Shown: one piece after another, positions 1 to 12,184 of the stretch
How the letters are laid out: each line of letters starts with the position of its first letter
How positions within the stretch are numbered: the first letter of the stretch is position 1
DNA from: Leclercia sp. S52
GTDB lineage: Bacteria; Pseudomonadota; Gammaproteobacteria; Enterobacterales; Enterobacteriaceae
Length of the DNA stretch: 64,000 bases
Assembly: GCF_039727615.1 (NCBI RefSeq)
Contig: NZ_CP152474.1
Location: forward strand, 4,402,001-4,466,000
Direction of reading: 5' to 3'
The notes under the pieces: model-generated
Databases searched by the model: none
Told to the model about the DNA's origin: nothing
What the model saw: the letters and a program-made list of their open reading frames with translations, nothing else
Translations under genes and position numbers: made by a program

Positions 1-411
1 AAACCGTTAAGCAGCTTTGCCGAACTGCGCTCGCGCATCGCCACCACGGAGCCAGGCGCCACGGTTAAGCTCGGAATTTTACGTGACGGCAAACCGCTGG
101 ATCTGCAGGTCACGCTGGATAAAAGCACCTCATCATCGGCCAGCGCAGAGATGATTGCCCCGGCGCTGCAGGGGGCGACATTAAGCGACGGTCAGCTGAA
201 AGACGGCACCAAAGGCATCACCCTCGACAGCGTCGAGAAGAGCAGCCCTGCCGCACAGGCCGGTCTGCATGAGAATGACGTGATCATCGGAGTGAACCGC
301 GTCCGCGTGCTGTCCATCGCCGAAATGCGCAAAGTGCTGGAAGGCAAACCCACCGTTATTGCCCTGCAGATCGTGCGCGGCAACGACACGCTCTATATTC
401 TGCTGCGTTAA
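1..411 (+). CDS. degQ: Periplasmic serine endoprotease DegQ, C-terminal part
   Basis: The gene is cut by the window edge; reading frame 1 is open from base 1 to the TAA at 409-411, giving the last 136 residues. They cover the end of the first PDZ domain (KPLSSFAELR, then a KLGILRDGKPL strand) and the whole second PDZ domain (GITLDSVEKSSPAAQAGL ... DVIIGVNR), ending in YILLR. This matches the DegQ C-terminus closely. DegQ is a periplasmic HtrA-family protease and chaperone that removes misfolded proteins; the catalytic triad lies upstream of the window. degS follows 88 bp downstream in the same direction, the usual degQ-degS order. Confidence 0.96.
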   Translation, partial: KPLSSFAELRSRIATTEPGATVKLGILRDGKPLDLQVTLDKSTSSSASAEMIAPALQGATLSDGQLKDGTKGITLDSVEKSSPAAQAGLHENDVIIGVNRVRVLSIAEMRKVLEGKPTVIALQIVRGNDTLYILLR

Positions 412-499
412 GCCTGTACGCGTCCGGACATCACCACGTGTGATGTCCGGATAAGTCATGCTATGCTGCTTGCGATCTTCCCTTAACGACGCCCGTATC

Positions 500-1567
500 A
501 TGGTTTTAAAGCTCATTCGTTCGGTCGCCATCGGCCTGGTTGTAGGTGGCCTTTTACTGGCCGCGATGCCCTCTTTACGTCAGTTTAATCAGCTGGCTGC
601 GCCGCAGTTTGACAGCGCAGATGAAACACCTGCCAGCTACAATCAGGCAGTACGCCGCGCCGCCCCTGCGGTGGTTAACGTCTATAACCGTGGGCTGAAC
701 AGCACCAGCCATAATCAGCTGGAGATCCGCACCCTCGGCTCCGGGGTGATCATGGATGAGCGCGGCTACATCATTACCAACAAACATGTGATCAACGATG
801 CCGATCAGATCATCGTTGCGCTGCAGGATGGCCGCGTCTTTGAAGCCCTGCTGGTTGGATCCGACAGCCTTACGGATCTGGCGGTCCTCAAAATCACCGC
901 CACCGGTGGTCTGCCGGTTATTCCTATTAACCGTAAACGTACCCCGCATATCGGCGACGTGGTGCTGGCGATCGGTAACCCCTATAACCTCGGGCAGACC
1001 ATTACCCAGGGGATTATCAGCGCGACGGGTCGAATCGGCCTGAACCCTTCCGGGCGGCAGAACTTCCTGCAGACGGACGCCTCCATCAACCACGGTAACT
1101 CTGGCGGCGCGCTGGTGAACTCGCTGGGCGAACTGATGGGCATCAATACCCTCTCGTTTGACAAGAGCAACGACGGGGAAACGCCCGAAGGCATCGGCTT
1201 CGCCATCCCGTTCCAGCTGGCGAACAAGATTATGGATAAGCTCATTCGCGACGGTCGGGTGATCCGCGGCTACATTGGTATTGGCGGGCGTGAGATTGCG
1301 CCGCTGCATACCCAGGGTGGCGGCATCGACCAGATCCAGGGCATTGTGGTGAACGAAGTGACCCCTAGCGGTCCGGCGGCGGAAGCAGGCATGAAGGTTA
1401 ACGACGTTATCGTTTCGGTGAACGGTAAACCGGCTATATCGGCTCTCGAGACCATGGATCAGGTGGCTGAGATCAGACCTGGCTCGATCATTCCGGTGGA
1501 AGTGATGCGCGATGATAAGAAACTGACGCTGCAGGTGACCATTCAGGAATACCCGGCCACCAACTGA
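500..1567 (+). CDS. degS: Inner-membrane serine protease DegS (sigma-E pathway)
   Basis: 355 residues, the same length as E. coli DegS. The N-terminus has one membrane anchor (about residues 5-25); the periplasmic protease domain carries His96 (TNKHVI), Asp126 (TDLAVL) and Ser201 (GNSGGALV), followed by one PDZ domain (about 255-350). In the family, unfolded outer-membrane porin C-termini bind the PDZ domain and activate cleavage of anti-sigma factor RseA, which starts the sigma-E envelope stress response. I chose the ATG at 500, which gives MVLKLIRSVAIG like the family; an upstream in-frame ATG at 458 would add 14 unconserved residues. A bidirectional terminator separates it from the convergent mdh. 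Confidence 0.97.
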   Translation: MVLKLIRSVAIGLVVGGLLLAAMPSLRQFNQLAAPQFDSADETPASYNQAVRRAAPAVVNVYNRGLNSTSHNQLEIRTLGSGVIMDERGYIITNKHVINDADQIIVALQDGRVFEALLVGSDSLTDLAVLKITATGGLPVIPINRKRTPHIGDVVLAIGNPYNLGQTITQGIISATGRIGLNPSGRQNFLQTDASINHGNSGGALVNSLGELMGINTLSFDKSNDGETPEGIGFAIPFQLANKIMDKLIRDGRVIRGYIGIGGREIAPLHTQGGGIDQIQGIVVNEVTPSGPAAEAGMKVNDVIVSVNGKPAISALETMDQVAEIRPGSIIPVEVMRDDKKLTLQVTIQEYPATN

Positions 1568-1580
1568 GTTCAGCAGAGAT

Positions 1581-1611
1581 AAAAAAACCGGAGCATTGGC
1601 TCCGGTTTTTT
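1581..1611. terminator. Bidirectional terminator between degS and mdh
   Basis: A perfect stem, ACCGGAGC / GCTCCGGT with a 4-base loop ATTG, has an A run on its left side and a T run on its right. It therefore works as an intrinsic terminator for both convergent genes. Confidence 0.88.
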
Positions 1612-1636
1612 ATTGCCCTGACGGGAAGTGAGTCGC

Positions 1637-3450
<1,814 letters not shown>

Positions 3451-3457
3451 TCTCCTT

Positions 3458-3480
3458 CCCTGCTGCGTCCCGCAGCGGGG
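3458..3480 (+). terminator. Possible argR terminator hairpin
   Basis: Stem GCTGCG / CGCAGC with loop TCC, extended past one mismatch by CCC/GGG, begins 8 bp after the argR stop. There is no clear T run directly after it, so intrinsic termination is only possible. From here to 3767 the DNA is AT-rich and I see no gene. Confidence 0.4.
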
Positions 3481-3767
3481 AATCTTCGGTTCCTGCCTCG
3501 TTTTGCCTTACATTCTGTTATCTGTGATTTAACAAATAGTGCGTTTTTCCGCTTCAATTCATTCATGCAGTGGATGATTCGCCCCACGATCGCACGAATA
3601 ATCAAATTGTCCTATCCTTATGATTTTAATAAAAATAATCGACTATTTTGCGTTTACCCCCGGCTTTTTTATTCCCTTCAGTTATAAAACCATCTCTGCT
3701 TAATACGTAATTTCACGAGAAACAATTAGCATGGTATTAATTTTTGCCGTTATTAGTGTATACTTGA

Positions 3768-3789
3768 TTTTGTGATGAGGGTCACGAAA
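3768..3789. promoter_or_regulatory. CRP-like site upstream of the first yhcN gene
   Basis: TGTGA-N6-TCACG (core 3771-3786) with T- and A-rich flanks fits the CRP consensus TGTGA-N6-TCACA at nine of ten core positions. Its centre is about 50 bp before the start codon at 3828. A possible -10 (TATACT, 3759-3764) lies just upstream of the site, which would favour repression; this is inference. Confidence 0.5.
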
Positions 3790-3827
3790 CGAAGACCCCA
3801 GTAAAGAATATGACGAGGAAGAGAATC

Positions 3828-4091
3828 ATGAAAATCAAAACTACCGTAGCCACACTAAGCATTCTGTCTGTTCTGTCTTTCGGTGCATTTGCTGCCGATG
3901 CGATTAACGCCGAGCAGGCCCAGTCCCGTGAATCTATCGGTACCGTTTCTGTCGGTGCAATCGGTACTTCTCCGATGGACATGAATCAGATGCTGAAAGA
4001 AAAAGCGCAGGAACAGGGTGCCTCATCCTATCGCGTTATCGAAGCGCGTACCGGTGACCACTGGCATGCCACTGCTGAGCTCTACAAATAA
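3828..4091 (+). CDS. yhcN: YhcN-like small periplasmic protein (DUF1471), copy 1
   Basis: 87 residues beginning MKIKTTVATLSILSVL, nearly the same as E. coli YhcN. A signal peptide ends at about SFGAFAA. The mature part is one DUF1471 (BhsA/McbA/YhcN) domain ending GDHWHATAELYK. In E. coli YhcN is linked to peroxide and acid stress; the molecular role is not established. The start at 3828 has GAGGAAGAG as Shine-Dalgarno sequence; an in-frame ATG at 3810 lacks conservation. A second paralogue follows 117 bp later. Confidence 0.93.
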   Translation: MKIKTTVATLSILSVLSFGAFAADAINAEQAQSRESIGTVSVGAIGTSPMDMNQMLKEKAQEQGASSYRVIEARTGDHWHATAELYK

Positions 4092-4208
4092 GTCGTACCG
4101 CGCACAACCCGAAATACCCGTTATCTCAGTTCAACGACACCAGGCATAAAAATAGCAGCATAACCCTTCTCGCCGTTGAACGTGCCCTGTAAGTAAGGAG
4201 TAAAGACT

Positions 4209-4475
4209 ATGAACACTAAATTAATCATCGCCACCCTTGGTTTAGCTTCCGTTCTCTCATTCGGTGCCAGCGCAGCTGTGCATCAGGTTACCGCGGAACA
4301 AGCACAAGGCCTGCAATCACTGGGTAGCGTAGGCGTTACCGAAGTTGCCGGTTCTCCAATGGATGTCCGTCAGGCCCTGGCAGCAAAAGCTGAAAAAGCC
4401 GGCGCCAGCAGCTATCGCATTACCGAGTTGAATACAGGCGACCACTGGCATGCCACGGCCGAGCTGTACAAATAA
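4209..4475 (+). CDS. YhcN-like small periplasmic protein (DUF1471), copy 2
   Basis: 88 residues: a signal peptide (MNTKLIIATLGLASVLSFGA, cut after about residue 22) and one DUF1471 domain, also ending in GDHWHATAELYK. It is a paralogue of the preceding gene: the same domain and C-terminus but a diverged middle (HQVTAEQAQGLQSLGS). Its own Shine-Dalgarno (AAGGAG) and the 117-bp gap allow separate expression; a strong terminator follows. It looks like an old tandem duplication, since the two differ at many positions. Function is probably stress- or biofilm-related by family only. Confidence 0.9.
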   Translation: MNTKLIIATLGLASVLSFGASAAVHQVTAEQAQGLQSLGSVGVTEVAGSPMDVRQALAAKAEKAGASSYRITELNTGDHWHATAELYK

Positions 4476-4501
4476 ACCCTCGTCGTATTGACCTACGACT
4501 T

Positions 4502-4529
4502 GCCCCTGCCTCGCAGGGGCTTTTTTTTT
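4502..4529 (+). terminator. Terminator after the yhcN pair
   Basis: Stem GCCCCTGC / GCAGGGGC with loop CTC is followed by nine Ts, a strong intrinsic terminator for plus-strand transcription. The convergent yhcO ends 6 bp further on. Confidence 0.93.
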
Positions 4530-4535
4530 GCCTTT

Positions 4536-4808
4536 TTACGGACGAACGTTAAAGCGGATCTGACCTTCCAGCTCCTCTTCCGCCTCATCAAATAGCAGGA
4601 TAAGCGCACCGAAACGCCTGCGCAGCTTCTCCGGCAAATGGGTAAATTCGATTTCAAGCGGTAACGGCAGCTGGTTGCCGGTCACGATCTCCCACAGAGA
4701 ATCCAGGTTTGTCACGCTCTCCCGCGCGATGCCAAAGGTACGTGAAAACTCACGGTAAAAGTCTTCCTGACTGTCGATTTCATCAAAATCAAACGTATAG
4801 ATATTCAT
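4536..4808 (-). CDS. yhcO: Barstar-family protein YhcO
   Basis: 90 residues, [21 protein letters not shown]..., acidic like barstar and E. coli YhcO. Barstar proteins inhibit ribonucleases of the barnase type by binding the active site. I see no barnase-like gene nearby, so YhcO is an orphan here, as in E. coli, and its partner is unknown. It lies 45 bp downstream of the aldehyde dehydrogenase on the same strand and may share its transcript. Confidence 0.9.
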   Translation of the reverse strand: MNIYTFDFDEIDSQEDFYREFSRTFGIARESVTNLDSLWEIVTGNQLPLPLEIEFTHLPEKLRRRFGALILLFDEAEEELEGQIRFNVRP

Positions 4809-4853
4809 TTCCCGCCACCCCGTCCAGGCGGGCGGCTGATGCCGCCCTGCCGA

Positions 4854-6310
4854 TTATAATCCCCCCGATATGCAGGGTTTTCACTTCAAGGAACTCCTCC
4901 AGGCCCAGTACTGAACCTTCACGTCCCAGCCCTGACTCTTTCACCCCGCCAAAAGGCCCCAGCTCGGTGGAGACCGCGCATTCGTTAATCCCGATCATTC
5001 CGCTCTCAATGGCCTGTGAAACGCGGAACACCCGCTGCAGATTCTGGGTATAGAAATAGGCGGCCAGGCCAAAAGGCGTATTATTGGCGCGCTGAATAAC
5101 CTCCTCTTCGGAGGTAAAACGGAAGCAGGCTGCAACGGGCCCAAAGGTCTCTTCACTGGCCAGCGCCATCCCTTCATAGCAATCGCCCAACACCGTCGGC
5201 TGCCAGAAGTTACCGCCCAGCTCGTGCGCTTTTCCGCCTGCCAGTACCTTCGCCCCTTTGGCGACCGCGTCCTCGACATGCTCGCGCACTTTTTTTACCG
5301 CGGCAGGTTCAATGAGCGGCCCGACAACGGTGCCCTCCTCCAGGCCGTTACCCACTTTTAAGGCGTTTACGGCGGCGGCGAGTTGGCTGACGAAGGCGTC
5401 ATACACCGACTCCTGAATATAGAAGCGGTTAACGCTGACGCAGACCTGACCCGCATTACGGAATTTGTTGGCGATGGCCCCTTTTACCGCAGCATCAATA
5501 TCGGCATCGTCAAAAACGATATAGGGCGCGTTCCCACCCAGCTCCATCGAGACTTTTTTCATGGTTTCGGCGGCATTGCGCATCAGCGTTTTGCCGACCG
5601 CCGTCGAGCCGGTAAAGGAGATTTTGCGCACCTCATGGCTGGCCATGATCGCATCGCTTATCTCAGAGGTGTTGCCCGCCACCGCGTTGAGTACGCCGTC
5701 CGGGACGCCCGCTTTTTTCGCCAGGGTCAGCAGCGCAAAGGCGCTGAGCGGCGTGTTGTTAGCCGGTTTGATCACCCCGGTACAGCCTGCGGCCAGCGCC
5801 GGGCCCAGTTTGCGGGTCAGCATCGCCATCGGGAAGTTCCACGGCGTGATAGCCGCTACCACGCCAACCGGTTCGCGGGTGGCCAGAATGCGGGAGCCGG
5901 GTTTAACCGGGGGGAATGATCTCCCCGTTGGCGCGTTTGGCCTGCTCGGCGAACCACTGAATAAAGCTGGCCGCGTACTCGACTTCGCCCTCCGCCTCTT
6001 TCAGCGGTTTGCCCTGCTCGGTGGTCATTAGTTGTCCAAGCCACTGCTTGTTCTCAATGATGAGTTCATACCAGCGATAGAGGATGGTCGAGCGCTCTTT
6101 TGCGGTTCTGGCCCGCCACGCCGGGAAAGCACGGCTTGCGGCGGCGATGGCCTCTTCGGTCTCTTTGGTGCCCGCTTTTGCCACTTTAGCGATCACCTCG
6201 CCGGTAGCCGGGTTAAGTACATCGAATGTGGTATCGAGCGTTTTCCATACGCCATCGACCAGATATCCTGTCTGAAATAGCGCACTGTCCTGAAGAGCCT
6301 GGGTAGTCAT
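4854..6310 (-). pseudogene. NAD(P)-dependent aldehyde dehydrogenase, GabD-like, two apparent frameshifts
   Basis: The start is ATG at 6310 (MTTQALQDSALF) after a GGAGG Shine-Dalgarno sequence. The frame breaks at a run of six G (5909-5914), after NGEIIPP; removing one base gives PPVKPGSRILATREPVGVV and continues into TPWNFPMAMLTRKLGPALAAG. A second extra base in the C run 4861-4866 replaces the natural end KTLHIGGL by a tail running to 4789 into yhcO. Corrected length is 484 residues, like succinate-semialdehyde dehydrogenase (482). ELGGNAP and the catalytic Cys in RNAGQVCVSVNR are present. Family role: oxidation of an aldehyde to its acid; the substrate is not known. Not at this place in E. 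coli K-12. Both breaks look like sequencing errors. Confidence 0.85.
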
Positions 6311-6354
6311 GTATCCTCCCATTCTGGGTTTAAGTACTTGCCCGAATAAGTATA

Positions 6355-6389
6355 GTCACAAAAAAACCGACGCTTACGACGTCGGTTTT
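6355..6389 (-). terminator. Terminator after aaeB
   Basis: Stem AAAACCGACG / CGTCGGTTTT (6363-6372 and 6380-6389) with a 7-base loop. Read on the minus strand it lies just past the aaeB stop and is followed by a T run (6366-6360), so it ends the aaeXAB transcript before the aldehyde dehydrogenase gene. Confidence 0.87.
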
Positions 6390-6397
6390 CAGGAGGA

Positions 6398-8365
6398 TCA
6401 GCTGTCGGTGAGCACATTCTGGTAGCGATGCAGCATCCCCACCAGCCGCTGCACCGGTTCGGTCACCTGTCGCGGCGCCTCCCAGATGCGCAGTTTTTCC
6501 TGGTAGATATCCAGCTCCTCAAGCAGCTGAGCAAAATAGCGTCGCCGCTTATCGTCGCTGGTGGCCGAAATCACATGATCGGCGGTGCGCCGCAGCTGGC
6601 GGTGGAATGCCGAGAGATCGTCATTAACCGGCACCGGTGCATTGCGCAGACGCTGGTGGGCGATGATCAGGGTCAGGGCCAGGCGGAATCTGGCGATGTC
6701 GCCCGGGAATTTGTTCAGCAGTAAGAACAGCTGCTGATAGAGCGCGGGCAGATGGTTCTCTTTGCGCCGGGCAGTGTTGGTGGTCATCGCGGAAACAGCA
6801 GCGGAAACAAACTGGTTCAGCAGCACGCGGCCGGTGCGGGCCTGGGAGTTATCACGCACCAGCAGAATAACCATCATCGCAAGGAAACAGCCGACAATCT
6901 GCCCCAGCGCGCTGTCGAGGAACTGGCTGAAGTGAAACGTCATCGGGTTATCCAGCACCAGAATATTGATGGTACTGGCCAGCGCCCCGAGCGAACCCAG
7001 GCGTCGCTTCTGGACCTCAATACCAATAAAGAAGGCCATCACGGCAAGGCTGATACAGAGCAGCAGCATGCTTTGCTGGGTCGAGGGCAGAACCACCAGG
7101 AAATAGAACGCGCCAAGCGGCAGTGCTGCCAGGGTGCCGTACAGAAAATCGAGCGCCACCATCCGCGGATTCGGCAGACGCATCGCCAGAGAGGTGACCA
7201 CGGCGATCATCACCATGGCACCGCTGCCGGATGTCCAGCCGGTCCACAGCCAGAACAGCGTTCCCAGCATACAGGCGAGCGTGGTGCGCCAGAAGTTCAC
7301 CATCGCGTGGTGACGTTCCGCCGACTCGGCTTTAACCACTACCTCACCCTGAAGCACCTCCTCTTCGGTGGCGCTGATTTTGGTATTGCCGATCACGCCA
7401 CGTTTAAGAAGCAGGTAGCGCGTCGCCGCGCCAACCCAGGTGTAGATGGTCACAGGGGTGTCGCGCTCGCCGGTCCAGGCAATGATCCGCCGCATGCGTT
7501 TCAGCTGTTTATGCACATCCTGCACGGTGGCGACGGGAGTGGCGAACTGCTCCCGGAAGGTCTCGGTGACCGCCTCGGGACGGGTGTTCTGGATCAGATA
7601 GGTTTCGCAGGCCTGGGTGATCAGGGTTAAGGAGACGGTATTGAGCGCCTTCAGGCGGCGGTTGGCCCGCGACCAGCGCGACGACTCCATATTGAGGTTG
7701 CTGCGCATTCCTTCCAGAGCGGTGGTACGGCGCACCAGCGCGCTCCAGGCGTTATCCACCTCTTCGCTGTCGCCATGCTTAATGCACAGCTGCATCAGCT
7801 GATACTGGGCAACGATCAGCGCATCCAGCTCGCGATCCACCTCCTGCTTAATGGAGCGGGGGGAGAAGAGCAGATCCGCCACGATCGCACAGACAATCCC
7901 CATCACGATCTCGCTGCAGCGCTCCACGGCAAACTGCGGCGCCAGCAGCGGGTTGGTCTGAATGGTGATGATAATGATCAGCGCGGTATAGCCGGAAAGG
8001 CCCCAGGCGTAGGAGTTTTCTACCCGCACCAGAGAGGAGATCCAGGTGCAAAAACCAGCCCAGATACAGCACACCATCAGCATCAGCAGCGGGGTGCGGA
8101 TCATCAGGATCACGATGGTCAGCGCGGCAATACAGCCGATAAAGGTGCCGACAATACGCAGCATCCCGCGATAGCGTATTGCGCCGGAGTAAGGCTCGCC
8201 GCCCGCGGCAAACGCCGGGCCGGCGGCAACAATCGCCGCGGTCAGCACCGCCCAGCGGGGTGTTTCCAGCTGAAAGTGAAAGCCGACAAACAGCGCCAGC
8301 ACGATGGCAAAGGCCAGCTTAATCGCAAAGCGCAGGTGCTGATTGGCGATGGAGAAGATGCCCAT
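6398..8365 (-). CDS. aaeB: p-Hydroxybenzoic acid efflux pump subunit AaeB
   Basis: 655 residues, the same as E. coli AaeB ([10 protein letters not shown] ... LTDS). It is an FUSC-family inner-membrane protein: two hydrophobic bundles (about residues 15-170 and 365-500) separated by a soluble domain, with a C-terminal cytoplasmic part. With AaeA it exports aromatic carboxylic acids such as p-hydroxybenzoate. It is the last gene of aaeXAB, 5 bp after aaeA. It contains a genuine run of six C (plus-strand G, 7858-7863; SPR codons TCC-CCC-CGC) that is in frame, unlike most such runs in this window. Confidence 0.97.
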   Translation of the reverse strand: MGIFSIANQHLRFAIKLAFAIVLALFVGFHFQLETPRWAVLTAAIVAAGPAFAAGGEPYSGAIRYRGMLRIVGTFIGCIAALTIVILMIRTPLLMLMVCCIWAGFCTWISSLVRVENSYAWGLSGYTALIIIITIQTNPLLAPQFAVERCSEIVMGIVCAIVADLLFSPRSIKQEVDRELDALIVAQYQLMQLCIKHGDSEEVDNAWSALVRRTTALEGMRSNLNMESSRWSRANRRLKALNTVSLTLITQACETYLIQNTRPEAVTETFREQFATPVATVQDVHKQLKRMRRIIAWTGERDTPVTIYTWVGAATRYLLLKRGVIGNTKISATEEEVLQGEVVVKAESAERHHAMVNFWRTTLACMLGTLFWLWTGWTSGSGAMVMIAVVTSLAMRLPNPRMVALDFLYGTLAALPLGAFYFLVVLPSTQQSMLLLCISLAVMAFFIGIEVQKRRLGSLGALASTINILVLDNPMTFHFSQFLDSALGQIVGCFLAMMVILLVRDNSQARTGRVLLNQFVSAAVSAMTTNTARRKENHLPALYQQLFLLLNKFPGDIARFRLALTLIIAHQRLRNAPVPVNDDLSAFHRQLRRTADHVISATSDDKRRRYFAQLLEELDIYQEKLRIWEAPRQVTEPVQRLVGMLHRYQNVLTDS

Positions 8366-8370
8366 GGCGA

Positions 8371-9303
8371 TTAACCGAACTCACGCAGGCGGTGGGCAAT
8401 TTTGCGGAATAGCGAGTCATGGCTGGCGTCACGATCTTTCTCGCCGGTGATCACCACCGTAGCGGTAGTGCCTGCAGGCCACAGGTTGCCCTGCTGTTCA
8501 TCCAGACGAATACGCACCGGCACGCGCTGCGCCAGACGCACCCACTCCAGATTGGAATCGACGGTCGCCATCCCTTTGCTGTCGCGGGTGGCGCTGGAGT
8601 TGGTCACCCCTGCCGCCACGCTGTCGACCGTCCCTTTCAGAACACGATTGCTGCCCAGCGGGGTGATTTCGGCCCGATAGCCCGGACGGACGTTCTCCAG
8701 CTTGGTCTCTTCCATATAGGCCAGCACGTAGAAGGAGTGCTGTTTGACCAGCGCCACGGCGGTAGAGCCGCGGGTAATAAATTCACCGGTGTAGACGTTG
8801 AGGTTGGTCACCCAGCCGTCGGACGGGGCGCGGATCACGGTACGCTCAAGATCGAGCTTCGCCAGATCGCGGGTGGCCTCGGCCTTCGCCAGCTGATGCA
8901 GCACGGTTTGCAGCACGTTGTTGGACTGGTCGATCTCCTCGCGGGACATCGCCTGCACCCCGAGCTGATTACGGCGCCCCGCCTCGCGACGTTTTTCCGC
9001 GGCCAGCGCCTGGTAGTAGGCGACGTCCGCTTCCGCTTCTTCCAGCGCTTTCTGGTAGCGCGGCTGGTCAACGGTAAACAGCACCTGATCCTTTTTCACC
9101 AGCTGGTTGTCATGCACATTGACGGCAGTGATCAGGCCTGCCACGTCCGGGGCAATGGCAACGATGTCGGCGCTAAAGCGCGCATCGCGAGTCCAAGGGG
9201 ACTCGGTGTAGTAAACCCACGCGCGAAAAATAGCGATGAACGCGAGGATAACCAGCGCCACGGTAATGGCGGTACGGGAGATTTTTCTTGTTAGCGTTTT
9301 CAC
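8371..9303 (-). CDS. aaeA: p-Hydroxybenzoic acid efflux pump subunit AaeA
   Basis: 310 residues, the E. coli AaeA length, if started at the GTG at 9303 ([14 protein letters not shown]), which has GAGG five bases upstream. Longer in-frame extension to 9393 would run through the aaeX-aaeA gap and is not conserved. It is a membrane-fusion (HlyD/EmrA type) protein: one N-terminal membrane segment (about 12-30), a biotinyl-lipoyl-like domain, a coiled-coil hairpin (about 80-160, with [22 protein letters not shown]) and a beta-barrel. It links AaeB to the outer membrane in aromatic-acid efflux. Confidence 0.96.
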   Translation of the reverse strand: MKTLTRKISRTAITVALVILAFIAIFRAWVYYTESPWTRDARFSADIVAIAPDVAGLITAVNVHDNQLVKKDQVLFTVDQPRYQKALEEAEADVAYYQALAAEKRREAGRRNQLGVQAMSREEIDQSNNVLQTVLHQLAKAEATRDLAKLDLERTVIRAPSDGWVTNLNVYTGEFITRGSTAVALVKQHSFYVLAYMEETKLENVRPGYRAEITPLGSNRVLKGTVDSVAAGVTNSSATRDSKGMATVDSNLEWVRLAQRVPVRIRLDEQQGNLWPAGTTATVVITGEKDRDASHDSLFRKIAHRLREFG

Positions 9304-9310
9304 ATCTACC

Positions 9311-9514
9311 TCAAACAAACAGTCGCGATACCAGATAGAACAGGCAGCAATACAGCGCGGAATTGAACAATGCAGGGTGCCAGACGAAATCATAGATCCC
9401 AGTTGGAGCCAGCACCTTTCGCACCAGCCAAAAAATCGCCAGTGATAAAAGAAGTTCGAAGAATATCGGAGGGAACGACAATCCGAACACCACGATAACG
9501 GGAAACAGACTCAT
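9311..9514 (-). CDS. aaeX: Small membrane protein AaeX
   Basis: 67 residues with two hydrophobic segments (about 5-30 and 48-66), DUF1656 family. It is the first gene of aaeXAB and ends 7 bp before aaeA, so it belongs to the efflux operon; its exact role is not known. It is divergent from aaeR. Confidence 0.95.
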   Translation of the reverse strand: MSLFPVIVVFGLSFPPIFFELLLSLAIFWLVRKVLAPTGIYDFVWHPALFNSALYCCLFYLVSRLFV

Positions 9515-9654
9515 GTTGACCTTGATTAGAGCGAGCAGGCGAAAGAATTATTCAGCATACGGCACCGCAGAAGGGGCAAGAAAAGCCGGGCGAGAGTGGC
9601 GTAGCTATAATGTATTAATAATATATTAGCGTAACTGTTATGCTGTTATCTATC

Positions 9655-9676
9655 ATATGTGATCTAAATCACTTTT
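9655..9676. promoter_or_regulatory. CRP-like site in the aaeX-aaeR intergenic region
   Basis: TGTGA-N6-TCACT (core 9658-9673) with the inner palindrome TGATCTAAATCA is very close to the CRP consensus. It lies 15 bp before the aaeR start codon and about 140 bp from aaeX. FNR is less likely because the outer bases are G...C, not T...A. Confidence 0.6.
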
Positions 9677-9691
9677 AAGCCAGAGTGAATA

Positions 9692-10615
9692 ATGGAACGT
9701 CTAAAACGGATGTCGGTTTTTGCCAAAGTCGTTGAGCTGGGCTCCTTTACCGCCGCGGCCAGGCAACTGCAGATGAGCGTCTCGTCAATCAGTCAGACCG
9801 TCGCCAAACTGGAAGATGACCTCCAGGTGAAGCTTCTCAACCGCAGCACCCGCAGCCTGGGGCTGACCGAAGCCGGCAAAATTTATTATCAGGGCTGTCG
9901 GCGGATGTTGTATGAGGCCCAGGCGGTGCATGAGCAACTCTACGCCTTTAACAACACCCCCATCGGCACGCTGCGCATCGGCTGCTCTTCAACTATGGCA
10001 CAAAATGTCCTGGCTGAAATGACCGCCGAGATGTTGCAGGAGTATCCGGGGCTGACGGTCAATCTGGTCACCGGCATTCCCGCCCCGGACCTGATTGCCG
10101 ATGGGCTGGATGTGGTGATCCGCGTCGGGGCATTACAGGACTCCAGCCTCTTCTCCCGCCGTCTGGGCAGTATGCCGATGGTGGTGTGCGCGGCGAAAAA
10201 GTATCTCGCCAGAGCCGGGATCCCGGAGAAACCGGCGGATCTCAGCAATCACGCCTGGCTGGAGTACAGCGTGCGCCCGGATAATGAATTTGAGCTGGTC
10301 GCGCCGGAAGGGCTCTCAACAAAACTGCTGCCGCAGGGGCGCTTTGTCACCAACGATCCGATGACCATCTCCCGCTGGCTGGTGGCCGGGGCCGGGATCG
10401 CCTACGTCCCGCTGATGTGGGTGATCAACGAGATCAACAGCGGCGAGCTGGAGATCCTCTTCCCGCGCTATCAGTCGGATCCGCGCCCGGTGTATGCGGT
10501 CTATACCGAAAAGGACAAACTGCCGCTGAAGGTGCAGGTGTGCATTAACTATCTGACGGACTATTTCGTGCAGGTGGCGGCGCTGTTTCAGGAGATGCGG
10601 GGAAGGAAGGAATAA
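9692..10615 (+). CDS. aaeR: LysR-type regulator AaeR
   Basis: 307 residues, LysR family. The N-terminal helix-turn-helix (about 1-60: GSFTAAARQLQMSVSSISQTVAKLE) is followed by a periplasmic-binding-like effector domain (about 90-300). It is divergent from aaeXAB, as in E. coli, where AaeR activates the pump genes in response to aromatic carboxylic acids. A CRP-like site lies just before its start. Confidence 0.95.
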   Translation: MERLKRMSVFAKVVELGSFTAAARQLQMSVSSISQTVAKLEDDLQVKLLNRSTRSLGLTEAGKIYYQGCRRMLYEAQAVHEQLYAFNNTPIGTLRIGCSSTMAQNVLAEMTAEMLQEYPGLTVNLVTGIPAPDLIADGLDVVIRVGALQDSSLFSRRLGSMPMVVCAAKKYLARAGIPEKPADLSNHAWLEYSVRPDNEFELVAPEGLSTKLLPQGRFVTNDPMTISRWLVAGAGIAYVPLMWVINEINSGELEILFPRYQSDPRPVYAVYTEKDKLPLKVQVCINYLTDYFVQVAALFQEMRGRKE

Positions 10616-10636
10616 CCCTCTCCCACAGGGAGAGGG
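10616..10636 (+). terminator. Inverted repeat between aaeR and tldD
   Basis: CCCTCTCCC / GGGAGAGGG with loop ACA begins at the aaeR stop codon. No T run follows; on the minus strand the last genes converge here. It resembles a short palindrome that I recall being common between genes in Enterobacter and Klebsiella, and may work as a weak bidirectional terminator. Confidence 0.55.
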
Positions 10637-10652
10637 AATTTCGGATAGGAAA

Positions 10653-12179
<1,527 letters not shown>

Positions 12180-12184
12180 TCAAA

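Noticed and set aside
4789..4853. C-terminal extension of the aldehyde dehydrogenase overlapping yhcO.
   Set aside because: The extra residues appear only because of one added C at 4861-4866; without it the protein ends in KTLHIGGL, like related enzymes.
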